The translations under genes were made by a program, and so were the position numbers. A DNA stretch of 41,249 nt, from contig JAGLNJ010000152.1 of assembly GCA_023139575.1 (NCBI GenBank), positions 1 through 41,249 on the forward strand, written 5' to 3'. Every line of letters starts with the position of its first letter. Position 1 is the first letter of the stretch. The notes under the pieces were generated by a model. The model searched no databases. It was not told the origin of the DNA and was given only the letters and a program-made list of their open reading frames with translations. Below are positions 27,343-35,931 of the stretch, one piece after another. The DNA comes from Candidatus Omnitrophota bacterium. Its GTDB lineage: Bacteria > Omnitrophota > Gorgyraeia > Zapsychrales > JANLHA01.

Positions 27343-28032
27343 ATGAAAATTTTTATTGCCTCAATCTGGCTTGCCTTATTAGCCTTGCCTTTATATTCTG
27401 CTGAGGGAAATGATTTTACGATGATGAGAAGTAAAATGGTTGACAGCCAGATCCGTGCGCGTGGTATTACGGATCCAAAGGTTCTTGATGCGATGCTTAA
27501 AGTAGAGCGGCATCAATTCGTCAGTGATGACCTAAGTGAAATGGCCTATAATGACTTCCCCTTGTCTATTGGTCATAAACAAACGATCTCGCAGCCCTTT
27601 ATTGTTGCTTTTATGTCTGCTGCTTTAAAGCTTAAGGGTGATGAGCAAGTCTTGGAGATCGGAACGGGATCTGGCTATCAGGCCGCCATCTTGGCGGAAA
27701 TGGTCAAGGCCGTTTATACAATTGAGATCATTGAGGATTTGGCATCCGAGGCAGCAGCACGATTGAAAGAGCTCGGCTATGAAAACATCTTTATCAGGCA
27801 CGGTGATGGTTATAAAGGGTGGAAGGAATTTGCCCCTTATGATGCCATTATTGTTACGGCGGCTCCACCACAGGTTCCCCCTGAATTAATAAATCAGTTA
27901 AAGGTCGGAGGGAAGATGATTATCCCTGTAGGGACGTCTTCCCAGGATTTATATTTTATTGAGAAGAATGAAGCTGGGGTTGTCAGTAAAAAAATTCTCC
28001 CGGTGCGTTTTGTCCCCATGGTAAAAGAGTAA
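27343..28032 (+). CDS. pcm: protein-L-isoaspartate O-methyltransferase with signal peptide
   Basis: The 229-residue enzyme transfers a methyl group from S-adenosylmethionine to damaged isoaspartyl residues. RSKMVDSQIRARGITDPKVL, RHQFVSDD, and IGHKQTISQPFIVAFM are typical of the N-terminal part. EIGTGSGYQAAILAEM is the SAM-binding loop, and DAIIVTAAPPQVPPEL is the later core motif. It differs from most members by an N-terminal signal-peptide-like segment (MKIFIASIWLALLALPLYSA, residues 1-20). If ATG 27343 is used, the enzyme would be exported. An in-frame ATG at 27421 would give a cytosolic form. It is in an operon with the MORN lipoprotein, 2 bases upstream. Confidence 0.9.
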   Translation: MKIFIASIWLALLALPLYSAEGNDFTMMRSKMVDSQIRARGITDPKVLDAMLKVERHQFVSDDLSEMAYNDFPLSIGHKQTISQPFIVAFMSAALKLKGDEQVLEIGTGSGYQAAILAEMVKAVYTIEIIEDLASEAAARLKELGYENIFIRHGDGYKGWKEFAPYDAIIVTAAPPQVPPELINQLKVGGKMIIPVGTSSQDLYFIEKNEAGVVSKKILPVRFVPMVKE

Positions 28033-28118
28033 TAATCGGCTATTTTTCAGCCCGAATCTCATGTGATTCCACGCCCTGTATTATAAGAAAACGCTTTCCT
28101 TAATACCCCTGAACCCTA

Positions 28119-28146
28119 TTGAAAATATAATATAATATTTTATACT
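28119..28146 (+). promoter_or_regulatory. promoter for second MORN gene
   Basis: A -35-like TTGAAA (28119-28124) and a -10 TATACT (28141-28146) are spaced by 16 bases. The predicted transcription start near 28153 is too close to ATG 28158 for normal initiation there, which supports a downstream start for the gene. Confidence 0.45.
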
Positions 28147-28202
28147 TTCTTTGTGATGTGAATTGGTTTATTAACCATAAAATGATGTTATGGAGAGGTA
28201 TA

Positions 28203-28700
28203 TTGAGGAAAGTATATATTATGATTATAGGTGTAGCCTGTTTTTTTGTGTCGAATAATGTTTTTGCTTCCGGCAGAATCCAGGATGGACTTTATTTGAC
28301 ATATGAAGGCGTTAGCACGTTGAGGGTGTTGGAGCAGCATAAAGATTTGCGGAAGAATGGTGTGTATTTTGAGTATTATGACAATGGAGATGTGCGAAAG
28401 TTATTTACCTATAAGGATGATAGGCTAAACGGTGTCGTCAAGAAATTCTTTGATAATGGGCAAGTCGAGTATGAAAGAGAATATAAAGCGGGAAAATTAG
28501 ATGGCCCAATAAAAATTTATTATGAAGGCGGCGGAGTCCGTGCGGAAATGCTTTATGTGGAAGATTCAATTGAAGGGGAAGCCAGGTTTTTTTCCGAACA
28601 AGGATTTTTGACGCAAATAAATGAATATATTGAAGGGAAATTAAAAAGCATCAAGAAATTCAAAGAAAGCGGAGATGTATACGCAGAAAAAGTGTTCTAG
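28203..28700 (+). CDS. secreted MORN_2-repeat protein
   Basis: From TTG 28203 the product is 165 residues. It starts M/L-RKVYIMIIGVACFFVSN, a signal peptide ending near NNVFA before SGRIQDG. Five or six MORN_2 repeats follow, for example YFEYYDNGDVRKLFTYKDDR and KFFDNGQVEYEREYKAGK. TTG was chosen because GGAGAGG at 28192-28198 sits at ideal distance and the resulting N-terminus is a clean signal peptide. The longer ATG 28158 and 28182 starts lack ribosome-binding sites. No lipobox is clear, so it may be periplasmic or outer-surface. It resembles the lipoprotein at 26417 and the one at 37510. Function is unknown. Confidence 0.72.
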   Translation: MRKVYIMIIGVACFFVSNNVFASGRIQDGLYLTYEGVSTLRVLEQHKDLRKNGVYFEYYDNGDVRKLFTYKDDRLNGVVKKFFDNGQVEYEREYKAGKLDGPIKIYYEGGGVRAEMLYVEDSIEGEARFFSEQGFLTQINEYIEGKLKSIKKFKESGDVYAEKVF

Positions 28701-28747
28701 GTAATTTTAGTACATTGTCGAAACTAGGTGACTGTGGGCTGTGTCCC

Positions 28748-28802
28748 GTGGGCATGATGATTATAAAAATATCATGACCGTTGGAAACGGCCCATTCTTT
28801 TT
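28748..28802 (+). promoter_or_regulatory. three-way-junction RNA structure / terminator before metY
   Basis: TGGG (28749-28752) pairs with CCCA (28791-28794) and closes two hairpins that abut almost without linkers. One is CATGAT (28753-28758) with ATCATG (28771-28776), extended by two pairs across a bulge. The other is CCGTT (28778-28782) with AACGG (28786-28790), with loop GGA. The tract TTCTTTTT follows at 28795-28802. The simplest reading is a terminator for the MORN gene; a regulatory leader for metY is possible. It does not match the SAM-I consensus. The rest of the 241-base gap 28701-28941 is AT-rich with a weaker GAGG/CCTC-T7 hairpin near 28803-28837. Confidence 0.4.
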
Positions 28803-28890
28803 GAGGGTAATTTGGGGCCGATGTTCCTCTTTTTTTAATGAATAAGGGGCGGCATTTTTTTATTGCAAAGTCGAGGAAATTAGTTAATAA

Positions 28891-30240
<1,350 letters not shown>

Positions 30241-30263
30241 AAAAGCGCGGAGGATTTTCCTTT

Positions 30264-31115
30264 ATGAATCATGCGGTTTTGTTGATATCTTGTGCGGATA
30301 ATAAGGGTATTAACGCTGCAGTTACGGCATTTATTTTTGAGCATGCAGGAAATATTGTCCATGCTGATCAGCATATTGATGAGCAGTCCAATACTTTCTT
30401 TATGCGCATTGAGTGGGACTTGCAAGGTTTTTCCTTATCGCGGGAGCAGATTGCCGATGCCTTTCAGCCCATAGCGGAAAAGTATTCTATGTTATGGGAA
30501 TTATGCTTTAGTGATATTAACCTTAAGACGGCGATCTTTGTTTCAAAACACCTTCATTGTCTAAGAGATATTCTTATGCGGCATAGGGCCGGGCAATTGC
30601 CCTGTGATATTCCATTGATTATCAGCAATCATCCTGATGCAAAAAGTGTGGCGGAGGATCACGGCATAGCTTTTTATGAATTTTATATCGATTCGGAGAA
30701 TAAACAGGAACAGGAAAAAAAACAGTTTGATGTTTTGCGCTCACATGACATTGATCTTGTTGTTCTGGCCAGATATCATCAGATCCTGACGTCAGATTTT
30801 GTTGATCATTATGTGAGCCGTATTATCAACATCCATCATTCCTTTTTACCTGCTTTTGTCGGCAGCAACCCTTATTTACAGGCACATCAAAAAGGTGTGA
30901 AGATTATCGGGGTTACAAGCCATTATATAACAGCCCAGCTAGACCAAGGGCCGATAATTGAACAAGACACGGTGCGTATAAGCCATCGTAATTCTCTAGG
31001 AGACTTTGTTCGAAAAGGACAGGATTTAGAACGGGTTGTTCTTAGCCGGGCAGTACGGTGGCATTTAGAGCGGAAGATACTTTCCTATGGTAATAAAACG
31101 GTAATTTTTGATTAA
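30264..31115 (+). CDS. purU: formyltetrahydrofolate deformylase PurU
   Basis: The 283-residue enzyme hydrolyses 10-formyl-THF to formate and THF. An N-terminal ACT domain (residues about 3-80, LLISCADNKGINAAVTAFIF) is followed by a formyltransferase domain. That domain has LARYHQILTSDFVDHY, the catalytic segment NIHHSFLPAFVGSNPY with its Asn and His, and TAQLDQGPIIEQD with the catalytic Asp. The ACT plus formyltransferase order distinguishes PurU from PurN. Next to metY, it may balance one-carbon units with methionine synthesis; this is inference. GGAGG at 30249-30253 lies somewhat far (10 bases) from the ATG. Confidence 0.94.
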   Translation: MNHAVLLISCADNKGINAAVTAFIFEHAGNIVHADQHIDEQSNTFFMRIEWDLQGFSLSREQIADAFQPIAEKYSMLWELCFSDINLKTAIFVSKHLHCLRDILMRHRAGQLPCDIPLIISNHPDAKSVAEDHGIAFYEFYIDSENKQEQEKKQFDVLRSHDIDLVVLARYHQILTSDFVDHYVSRIINIHHSFLPAFVGSNPYLQAHQKGVKIIGVTSHYITAQLDQGPIIEQDTVRISHRNSLGDFVRKGQDLERVVLSRAVRWHLERKILSYGNKTVIFD

Positions 31116-31140
31116 ATTTTAACCAGTCGCACTTTTTAGG

Positions 31141-31149
31141 TGTTATAAT
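31141..31149 (+). promoter_or_regulatory. extended -10 promoter for B-box gene
   Basis: TG-T-TATAAT (31141-31149) is a consensus extended -10 element; no -35 box is obvious. The start near 31156 would place the three hairpins at 31172-31282 in a 160-base leader of the gene at 31320. Confidence 0.5.
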
Positions 31150-31171
31150 ACCTATTTTAACTGTTGGCTTA

Positions 31172-31282
31172 CGCCCTGTGGTCTTGCCACAGGGATACCA
31201 TTTCAAAGGGAAAGTGTGAAAACCGTAGGTTTTCAAATCAAGAAAATTCCTTTGAACGCCCTGCGCTCTTGGCGCAGGGATA
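31172..31282 (+). repeat. triple-hairpin leader with repeated CCCTG stem-loops
   Basis: Hairpin A (31174-31194) is CCCTGTGG-TCTTG-CCACAGGG. Hairpin C (31259-31279) is CCCTGCGC-TCTTG-GCGCAGGG. Both have perfect 8-bp stems, the same TCTTG loop, and the same flanks (CG before, ATA after). They are 85 bases apart and differ only by compensated stem pairs. Between them is hairpin B: outer arms TTCAAAGG (31202-31209) and CCTTTGAA (31249-31256), inner arms TGAAAACC (31217-31224) and GGTTTTCA (31228-31235). It could be a structured leader RNA for the gene at 31320 or a REP-type composite repeat. Confidence 0.65.
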
Positions 31283-31319
31283 TTTACAAATTCTCAATAA
31301 ATCATAAACGGTAAAAAAC

Positions 31320-32090
31320 ATGGATTTTTGTTACATACATGCCAGAAGAATTTCTATCGGTAAATGCTTTGTTTGCGACGTACCGCTTTGCGACGAATGT
31401 CGTGCCCTTATTGGAAGTGAGATTCATTGCCGACGTTGCGCCAAAAAAGCCGCGGCAAATATACATACTCAGGCTGCGCGTAATCCCATCGTGGCAGCTG
31501 TTTCATCTTTTATCGTCCCGGGTTTCGGCCAAGTCTATAACGGCCAGATCGGTAAAGGTATCTTTATCACGATAACCAGTTGGTTGGTCTTTCCCTGGTT
31601 ATTTGGTATTTATGATGCGTATAAAACAACAGTAAAATTAAACAAAGGCGAGCTTATGGTCAAACCTTCGCCGGGTTTGATTATGGAAGGACTCATTATC
31701 TTCATCATGATCTTAACGGGGCCGATGCTGGTCTTTTATTCTTCAAAATTTTATTATCTTTTTACGCACACAGTTTTTGATAGCTACACCATTAAAAGAA
31801 AACTGCGCACCATTTCCGATGCCGCAGAGCAATACGCCCGGGAACATAATGTATATCCCATGAAATTTTCTCAGCTTTATTTTGCCGACCCTCCTTATCT
31901 GGATACGCTTTATTGTGACGTGGAGGTGTCCGGCTATATCTATTCATGTGTATTCGGGAATGATGGCTATATGATTACCGCTATTCCTGAAGAAGATATC
32001 CTCGTCGGAAAGAAAACCTTCATGATAACCACAGGCGGCCAGTTAACCGCTGTGGCTCCAAAGCCCATTGATGTCAGGGTTATTGAATGA
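31320..32090 (+). CDS. B-box zinc finger, TM2-like and pilin-like fusion protein
   Basis: The 256-residue protein combines three parts. Residues 4-40 hold a B-box-like zinc finger (C4, H7, C16, C19, C24, C27, H36, C37, C40). Residues about 55-95 form a TM2-like segment with [21 protein letters not shown] third membrane helix (about 118-142) leads into a segment like a type II secretion pseudopilin head. That segment contains [19 protein letters not shown], then [20 protein letters not shown] and a closing GG-containing strand. The zinc finger would be cytoplasmic and the pilin-like part extracytoplasmic. No function is known for the combination. The gene has a structured leader, and its TGA overlaps the ATG of the macro-domain gene by 4 bases. 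Confidence 0.72.
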   Translation: MDFCYIHARRISIGKCFVCDVPLCDECRALIGSEIHCRRCAKKAAANIHTQAARNPIVAAVSSFIVPGFGQVYNGQIGKGIFITITSWLVFPWLFGIYDAYKTTVKLNKGELMVKPSPGLIMEGLIIFIMILTGPMLVFYSSKFYYLFTHTVFDSYTIKRKLRTISDAAEQYAREHNVYPMKFSQLYFADPPYLDTLYCDVEVSGYIYSCVFGNDGYMITAIPEEDILVGKKTFMITTGGQLTAVAPKPIDVRVIE

Positions 32091-32587
32091 CCCGGATTCA
32101 CGCGCTTCAAGGTGATATCACAAAACTTAAAGTAGATGCCATAGTTAATGCCGCCAACACAAGCCTTTTAGGCGGAGGAGGCGTTGATGGGGCAATTCAT
32201 CGTGCAGCAGGCCCTGAGTTATTGGACGCTTGCCGTCAGTTGGGGGGCTGTGCCACAGGTGATGCCAAGATCACAAAAGGTTTTAACCTCCCGGCTCGTT
32301 TTGTTGTGCATACTGTGGGTCCAGTGTGGCATGGCGGGAAGGAAAACGAGGATGAGCTGTTAAAAAGTTGTTACAAATGTTCTCTTGCATTAGCCATTGA
32401 GCATAATATTGAATCTATCGCCTTCCCGTGTATCAGTACGGGAGTTTATAGCTACCCTAAAGAACAAGCAGCACATATCGCCGTTGCTGTGGTCAATGGA
32501 TTCCTGCAAGAACACCATTATATGAATGAAGTCGTCTTTGCCTGTTTCTCCGCTAAAGATTTAGAAATTTACCGCGCGATTCTTTGA
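32087..32587 (+). CDS. macro domain ADP-ribose hydrolase (YmdB-like)
   Basis: The 166-residue protein is one macro domain. These bind ADP-ribose and remove it from proteins or deacetylate O-acetyl-ADP-ribose. Motifs are [39 protein letters not shown] (with the catalytic Asn and the glycine loop), [15 protein letters not shown], and [17 protein letters not shown], the phosphate-binding loop. The length and motifs match the MacroD/YmdB class. ATG 32087 overlaps the stop of the B-box fusion gene (ATGA), so the two are co-translated. The reason for pairing with a membrane-anchored zinc-finger protein is unknown. Confidence 0.93.
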   Translation: MTRIHALQGDITKLKVDAIVNAANTSLLGGGGVDGAIHRAAGPELLDACRQLGGCATGDAKITKGFNLPARFVVHTVGPVWHGGKENEDELLKSCYKCSLALAIEHNIESIAFPCISTGVYSYPKEQAAHIAVAVVNGFLQEHHYMNEVVFACFSAKDLEIYRAIL

Positions 32588-32590
32588 ATT

Positions 32591-32770
32591 TTATTCGTTG
32601 CTGCTATCTTTCAAATTAGCTTTGATAAAATTTTCTGTTTGAACGATGTCACCGATAACGTATCCACCCTGATCTAACTTTTTATTCCAAGAAATCCCAT
32701 AATTCTGTCGATTGATTTCAAATTGAACCTCTTCTTGCTGTGCTTTTTTGTCGCTATGTGATGGAAATTC
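32591..32770 (-). pseudogene. C-terminal remnant of a YceI-family protein
   Basis: On the minus strand a 59-codon open stretch without a start codon ends at TAA (32593-32591). It translates to a segment containing VQFEINRQNYGISWNKKLDQ followed by GGYVIGDIV and ending in LKDSSNE. This matches the last part of YceI-like lipid-binding lipocalin-fold proteins, where an R-x-D/N-Y/F-G-x-x-W-N-x-x-L-x-x-GG pattern is typical. The upstream in-frame codon is a stop (32773-32771), and no N-terminal YceI portion follows to the right, where a plus-strand gene begins. It is therefore a truncated, probably decayed gene. The 290-base gap 32588-32877 holds nothing else clear. Confidence 0.6.
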
Positions 32771-32877
32771 TTACAAAGGTGTTCAGGTAATAATCATTGG
32801 CACAGAATGTAGCTTCTGATAGAATCCTGTGGGTCAAGATTGGGACGGTTAGAATAGTTGTCAAAAGAGGAAAAGTT

Positions 32878-33309
32878 ATGAATAAAATTCTGAAAAAACT
32901 GTTTTTGGGTCATAAAACAAACAAATTCCTCCGGGCGTACATGGCTGAAGTGTCTCAGAATTTGGAAAAATGGCACGTGATCTATCAGCTAAGGAGGTTG
33001 CTCCCTTTGCAGGAAACTGCAATCAAGAGAAGGCGGCAGATGGGGATATTGGCTGTTGATTTGATTTTGCAGTATGAGGAATTTGTGTTAAGTTATCAGG
33101 ACAGGTTTGAGCAGTTTGTTGATTTTCGGGAGCACTATCAGTTGAGTTTGGATCATCTTTCACGCGAATCAGCGCGTCAACTGCATGAAAAGAGAACAAT
33201 GGCATTTGAAAGCCTGGTTGACGCAAGAGATTGTTTAGAGCGGATTCAAGTGTATTTAAAGGAAATGACGTCCGATAGAATTTATGGTGATAAGTTATTG
33301 TGCAAATGA
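32878..33309 (+). CDS. hypothetical helical protein
   Basis: The 143-residue product is basic at the N-terminus (MNKILKKLFLGHKTNKFLR) and then strongly helical and charged. It contains WHVIYQLRRLLPLQETAIKR and DARDCLERIQVYLKEMTSD-type segments. There is no signal peptide or membrane helix. No family is recognised. ATG 32878 has the good ribosome-binding site AGAGGAAAAG; a longer reading from 32797 would run into the noncoding gap. The stop overlaps the ATG of the next membrane-protein gene by 4 bases, so the two are a unit. Confidence 0.65.
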   Translation: MNKILKKLFLGHKTNKFLRAYMAEVSQNLEKWHVIYQLRRLLPLQETAIKRRRQMGILAVDLILQYEEFVLSYQDRFEQFVDFREHYQLSLDHLSRESARQLHEKRTMAFESLVDARDCLERIQVYLKEMTSDRIYGDKLLCK

Positions 33310-33647
33310 CACAAAAAGATATGACGCGAAAACAAAGGGATGGCTTACGCCGATGGTTCATGGCAGTAGTTATGAGTGAGTTGTTTATGTTGTGGCGTCA
33401 TCAGCATTTGGTCATGATATATGTGGGCATTGCTGTTATCTTTTGTGTCGTCGGTTTGAAAAAAAACATCCGGAAAGATTCAAATGAGAGAGCGGCTTCG
33501 GGCCGTGAATTTTCTTCAGCAATTATTGCGTTGATATATGCCGGGATAGCCATGTTGTTGAACGGTTCGCCGTTTCGATTTTTGCTCATACTCTGTTCCT
33601 CGGTGATAATCGTGCCGTATTTGGCAAGCATGTTGAAAGAGAAGTAA
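33306..33647 (+). CDS. hypothetical three-helix membrane protein
   Basis: The 113-residue product has a polar, basic N-terminus (MTQKDMTRKQRDGLRRW). Three hydrophobic stretches follow: a first one with LVMIYVGIAVIFCVVGL, then SAIIALIYAGIAMLL, and FLLILCSSVIIVPYLAS. No family is recognised. It starts in an ATGA overlap with the helical protein at 32878, suggesting a membrane protein plus cytosolic partner; GTG 33300 is an alternative start. The sixA gene follows after 30 bases. Confidence 0.6.
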   Translation: MTQKDMTRKQRDGLRRWFMAVVMSELFMLWRHQHLVMIYVGIAVIFCVVGLKKNIRKDSNERAASGREFSSAIIALIYAGIAMLLNGSPFRFLLILCSSVIIVPYLASMLKEK

Positions 33648-33677
33648 AGAATATTTCTAGAAGAGAAAGGATTTGAT

Positions 33678-34154
33678 ATGAGGTTATATTTGGTTCGTCA
33701 TGGTAAGGCTGTACACGAGCAGCTTGATCCGCAACGTCCTTTGAGTCAGGAAGGCCGGGATGAGGTTAAAGAAATGGCGCAATTTATAAAAGCTTTAAGG
33801 TTAAACCTTGCAGAGGTTTTTCATAGCACAAAACTTCGCGCCAGAGAAACGGCTGTGCTGATCAAAGACGCGGCCTTACCGCAAGCTGAAATCGTTGAGA
33901 AAGAAGGGCTCTGTCCCAATGATAATGTCGATAATTTTATGAAAGCATTGCAGGGCAGGAGGCAGGACTTGATGGTCGTCGGGCACCTGCCTTTTCTGCC
34001 ATGTCTGGCTTCTCTTCTCACGGTTGATGAAGAAAGGACTTTTTTTGCAATGCCCCCCGGCTCAATGGTTATGCTTGAATCCACGGAGGGCAAGGTTTGG
34101 TATGTTACGGGTTTTTTGACGCCGGATATGATTGGATCTAAGGAGTATCTGTGA
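33678..34154 (+). CDS. sixA: phosphohistidine phosphatase SixA
   Basis: The 158-residue protein belongs to the histidine phosphatase superfamily. The N-terminal MRLYLVRHGKAVHEQ contains the RHG motif with phospho-acceptor His8. PLSQEGRDEVKEMAQFI and VFHSTKLRARETAVLI follow, and LMVVGHLPFLPCLASLL holds the second catalytic His. Short SixA proteins remove phosphate from histidine in phosphotransfer proteins such as ArcB or the PTS. The start has GAAAGGATTTG upstream. The TGA stop overlaps the ATG of xseA by one base, coupling it to the exonuclease VII genes. Confidence 0.9.
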   Translation: MRLYLVRHGKAVHEQLDPQRPLSQEGRDEVKEMAQFIKALRLNLAEVFHSTKLRARETAVLIKDAALPQAEIVEKEGLCPNDNVDNFMKALQGRRQDLMVVGHLPFLPCLASLLTVDEERTFFAMPPGSMVMLESTEGKVWYVTGFLTPDMIGSKEYL

Positions 34155-35518
34155 TGGAGGATTTATTTTTTAATAAAGAGGAGTTTCTCACCGTATCGGA
34201 ATTGAATCAGCTGATTCGTGATGTGCTTAATATGGGATTCTCAAATGCGGTATGGGTGTGCGGAGAGATTCAGGGATTTAATCGCAGCAAAGATAAAAGA
34301 CACGTGTTTTTTGAATTATGCGAAAAGGACTCTGATTCCAAAGATATTGTCGTGCGTATCGGTTTGGTCATATTTGCCGGAAGAAAGAAGGCGATCAATG
34401 ATATATTAGCTTCCGCGGAAAACGCCTTTCAATTGAAGGATGATATTGAAGTTAAATTCTTATGCCGCGTAGATTTTTATCCTCCCCACGGGGCGATCCG
34501 CCTGGTCGTTGAAAGCATCGATCCTATTTATACTCTGGGTAAGATTGCGCAGGAAAAACAAAAGCTTATCGCGTTATTGAAAGAGAAAGGGGTGTTAGAA
34601 AAAAATAAAGCCTTGTCGGTTAGTAGAGTGCCTTTACGCATTGGGTTAATTACCTCCTTTGATTCAGCCGCTTATAATGATTTTGTTTCAGAGCTCAAGC
34701 TGAGCCATAATGCCTTTAAAGTTTTTTTTCGTAATGCCCTTATGCAAGGAAAGGCGGCCGAGAAAGATGTGTGCGCGGCCTTGCGCGATTTGATCCAGAT
34801 CGGCAATCTGGATGTTATTGTCATAACACGGGGCGGCGGGTCTATTGCTGATTTGAGCTGCTTTGATTCAAAGGCCATAGCCGAGAATATCGCCCGATCA
34901 CCTATTCCCGTTTTTTGCGGTATCGGACATGAAATCAACATAACGGTGACGGATTTAGCAGCGCATACTTATCAAAAGACTCCCACGGCCATTGCGCGGC
35001 TCCTGGTAGAGAAGGTCAGCATATTTTTAGCGGATATAAATGAGCGCGGCTTGTCTATCATCAAATATTCCCGGCAAAAAATTGAAAACGAAAAGCAGGA
35101 CCTCAAAGATTCCGTCCTTAATCTGCAGACGTTAACTAATGCTTTTTTGAAAATCCATCACCAATTTTTAAGCCGTTTTAGTGACAGCATTATTATCATG
35201 CCTGACAAATATATATTCCGACAGAAAGACGTATTAGTTAATTTAAAAGAACGTCTGTCGCGTAACGCCGTTTACAGAATAAAAGAAACCAGGACAGCAT
35301 TAAATGCTTTTCAACGGATAATTGATATAGCTGACCCGCGTCACACATTGCGCCGGGGTTTTTCCATCACACGTCAGGCGGACGGGCGCGTCCTTAAAAG
35401 CATTGAGAAGGCCGCAGATAAGGAAATGATTGTGACGCAATTATTTGATGGTCAACTGTATAGCGAAATCAGAAAAATTAATAAGGAGGAGAAGTGTGGC
35501 GGACATAAAATACAATAA
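34154..35518 (+). CDS. xseA: exodeoxyribonuclease VII large subunit
   Basis: The 454-residue protein is the catalytic subunit of exonuclease VII, which degrades single-stranded DNA from both ends. An N-terminal OB fold (VSELNQLIRDVLNMGFSNAV, then WVCGEIQGFNRS) is followed by the catalytic core RIGLITSFDSAAYNDFVSEL. VIVITRGGGSIADLSCFD and CGIGHEINITVTDLAAHT follow, then a long coiled coil and the C-terminal DPRHTLRRGFSI. The usual GHETD is GHEIN here, a small deviation. ATG 34154 is preferred to GTG 34151 for distance from AAGGAG. Its last 23 bases overlap xseB. Confidence 0.95.
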   Translation: MEDLFFNKEEFLTVSELNQLIRDVLNMGFSNAVWVCGEIQGFNRSKDKRHVFFELCEKDSDSKDIVVRIGLVIFAGRKKAINDILASAENAFQLKDDIEVKFLCRVDFYPPHGAIRLVVESIDPIYTLGKIAQEKQKLIALLKEKGVLEKNKALSVSRVPLRIGLITSFDSAAYNDFVSELKLSHNAFKVFFRNALMQGKAAEKDVCAALRDLIQIGNLDVIVITRGGGSIADLSCFDSKAIAENIARSPIPVFCGIGHEINITVTDLAAHTYQKTPTAIARLLVEKVSIFLADINERGLSIIKYSRQKIENEKQDLKDSVLNLQTLTNAFLKIHHQFLSRFSDSIIIMPDKYIFRQKDVLVNLKERLSRNAVYRIKETRTALNAFQRIIDIADPRHTLRRGFSITRQADGRVLKSIEKAADKEMIVTQLFDGQLYSEIRKINKEEKCGGHKIQ

Positions 35519-35711
35519 AGCCATAAAGAAATTAGATGATATTATCCAAAAAATTGAGAATGAAGAGATTGATGTTGATGAGTTGGCAGGAAAAGTAAAA
35601 GAAGCCATCAATATTATTCAGACCTGTAAGAACAAAATCGACAAGGCTGAAATGGAAGTAAAAAAAATGGTAAAAAGTTTTGAGAATGAGGCCGCGGAGC
35701 CTGCGGTGTAA
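35496..35711 (+). CDS. xseB: exodeoxyribonuclease VII small subunit
   Basis: The 71-residue product begins with GTG (VADIKYNKAIKKLDDIIQKI) and contains the XseB pattern NKAIKKLDDIIQKIENEEID followed by a DELAGKVKEA helix. The small subunit forms helical bundles on XseA. GTG 35496 is chosen over ATG 35445 because AAGGAGGAG at 35483-35491 is a near-perfect ribosome-binding site and the N-terminus then matches the family. It overlaps xseA by 23 bases. A minus-strand gene ends 3 bases after its stop. Confidence 0.92.
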   Translation: MADIKYNKAIKKLDDIIQKIENEEIDVDELAGKVKEAINIIQTCKNKIDKAEMEVKKMVKSFENEAAEPAV

Positions 35712-35714
35712 CTG

Positions 35715-35912
35715 TTATTCTTTTCTTTTCACGACCATGTAAAGGATGACAGTAATAAAAAGCAATGTGAGGATGATAAGTAAAAGGGCATAATCAGTAA
35801 AAAAGGGATCCTTTAATATCAATCCTTGAATTGATAACAAAACAACTCCCGCCATCATCAGAATGCTTAAGGTCCGGATACATTTGATTTGATCTTCTTT
35901 TTTTAACGGCAT
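35715..35912 (-). CDS. small two-helix membrane protein, unknown
   Basis: The 65-residue minus-strand product starts MPLKKEDQIKCIRTLSIL. It has two hydrophobic stretches (IRTLSILMMAGVVLLSIQGL and YALLLIILTLLFITVILYMV) and ends in a basic KRKE tail. Start 35912 has a good ribosome-binding site (CAGGAG); the in-frame ATG at 35930 does not. It lies 19 bases downstream of the zinc-ribbon membrane gene, so both may share a transcript. No family is recognised. Confidence 0.62.
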   Translation of the reverse strand: MPLKKEDQIKCIRTLSILMMAGVVLLSIQGLILKDPFFTDYALLLIILTLLFITVILYMVVKRKE

Positions 35913-35931
35913 TTTTTCTCCTGCACACAAT

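Noticed and set aside
31172-31282. CRISPR array
   Set aside because: Only two repeated hairpins, unequal context, no regular spacers and no cas genes.
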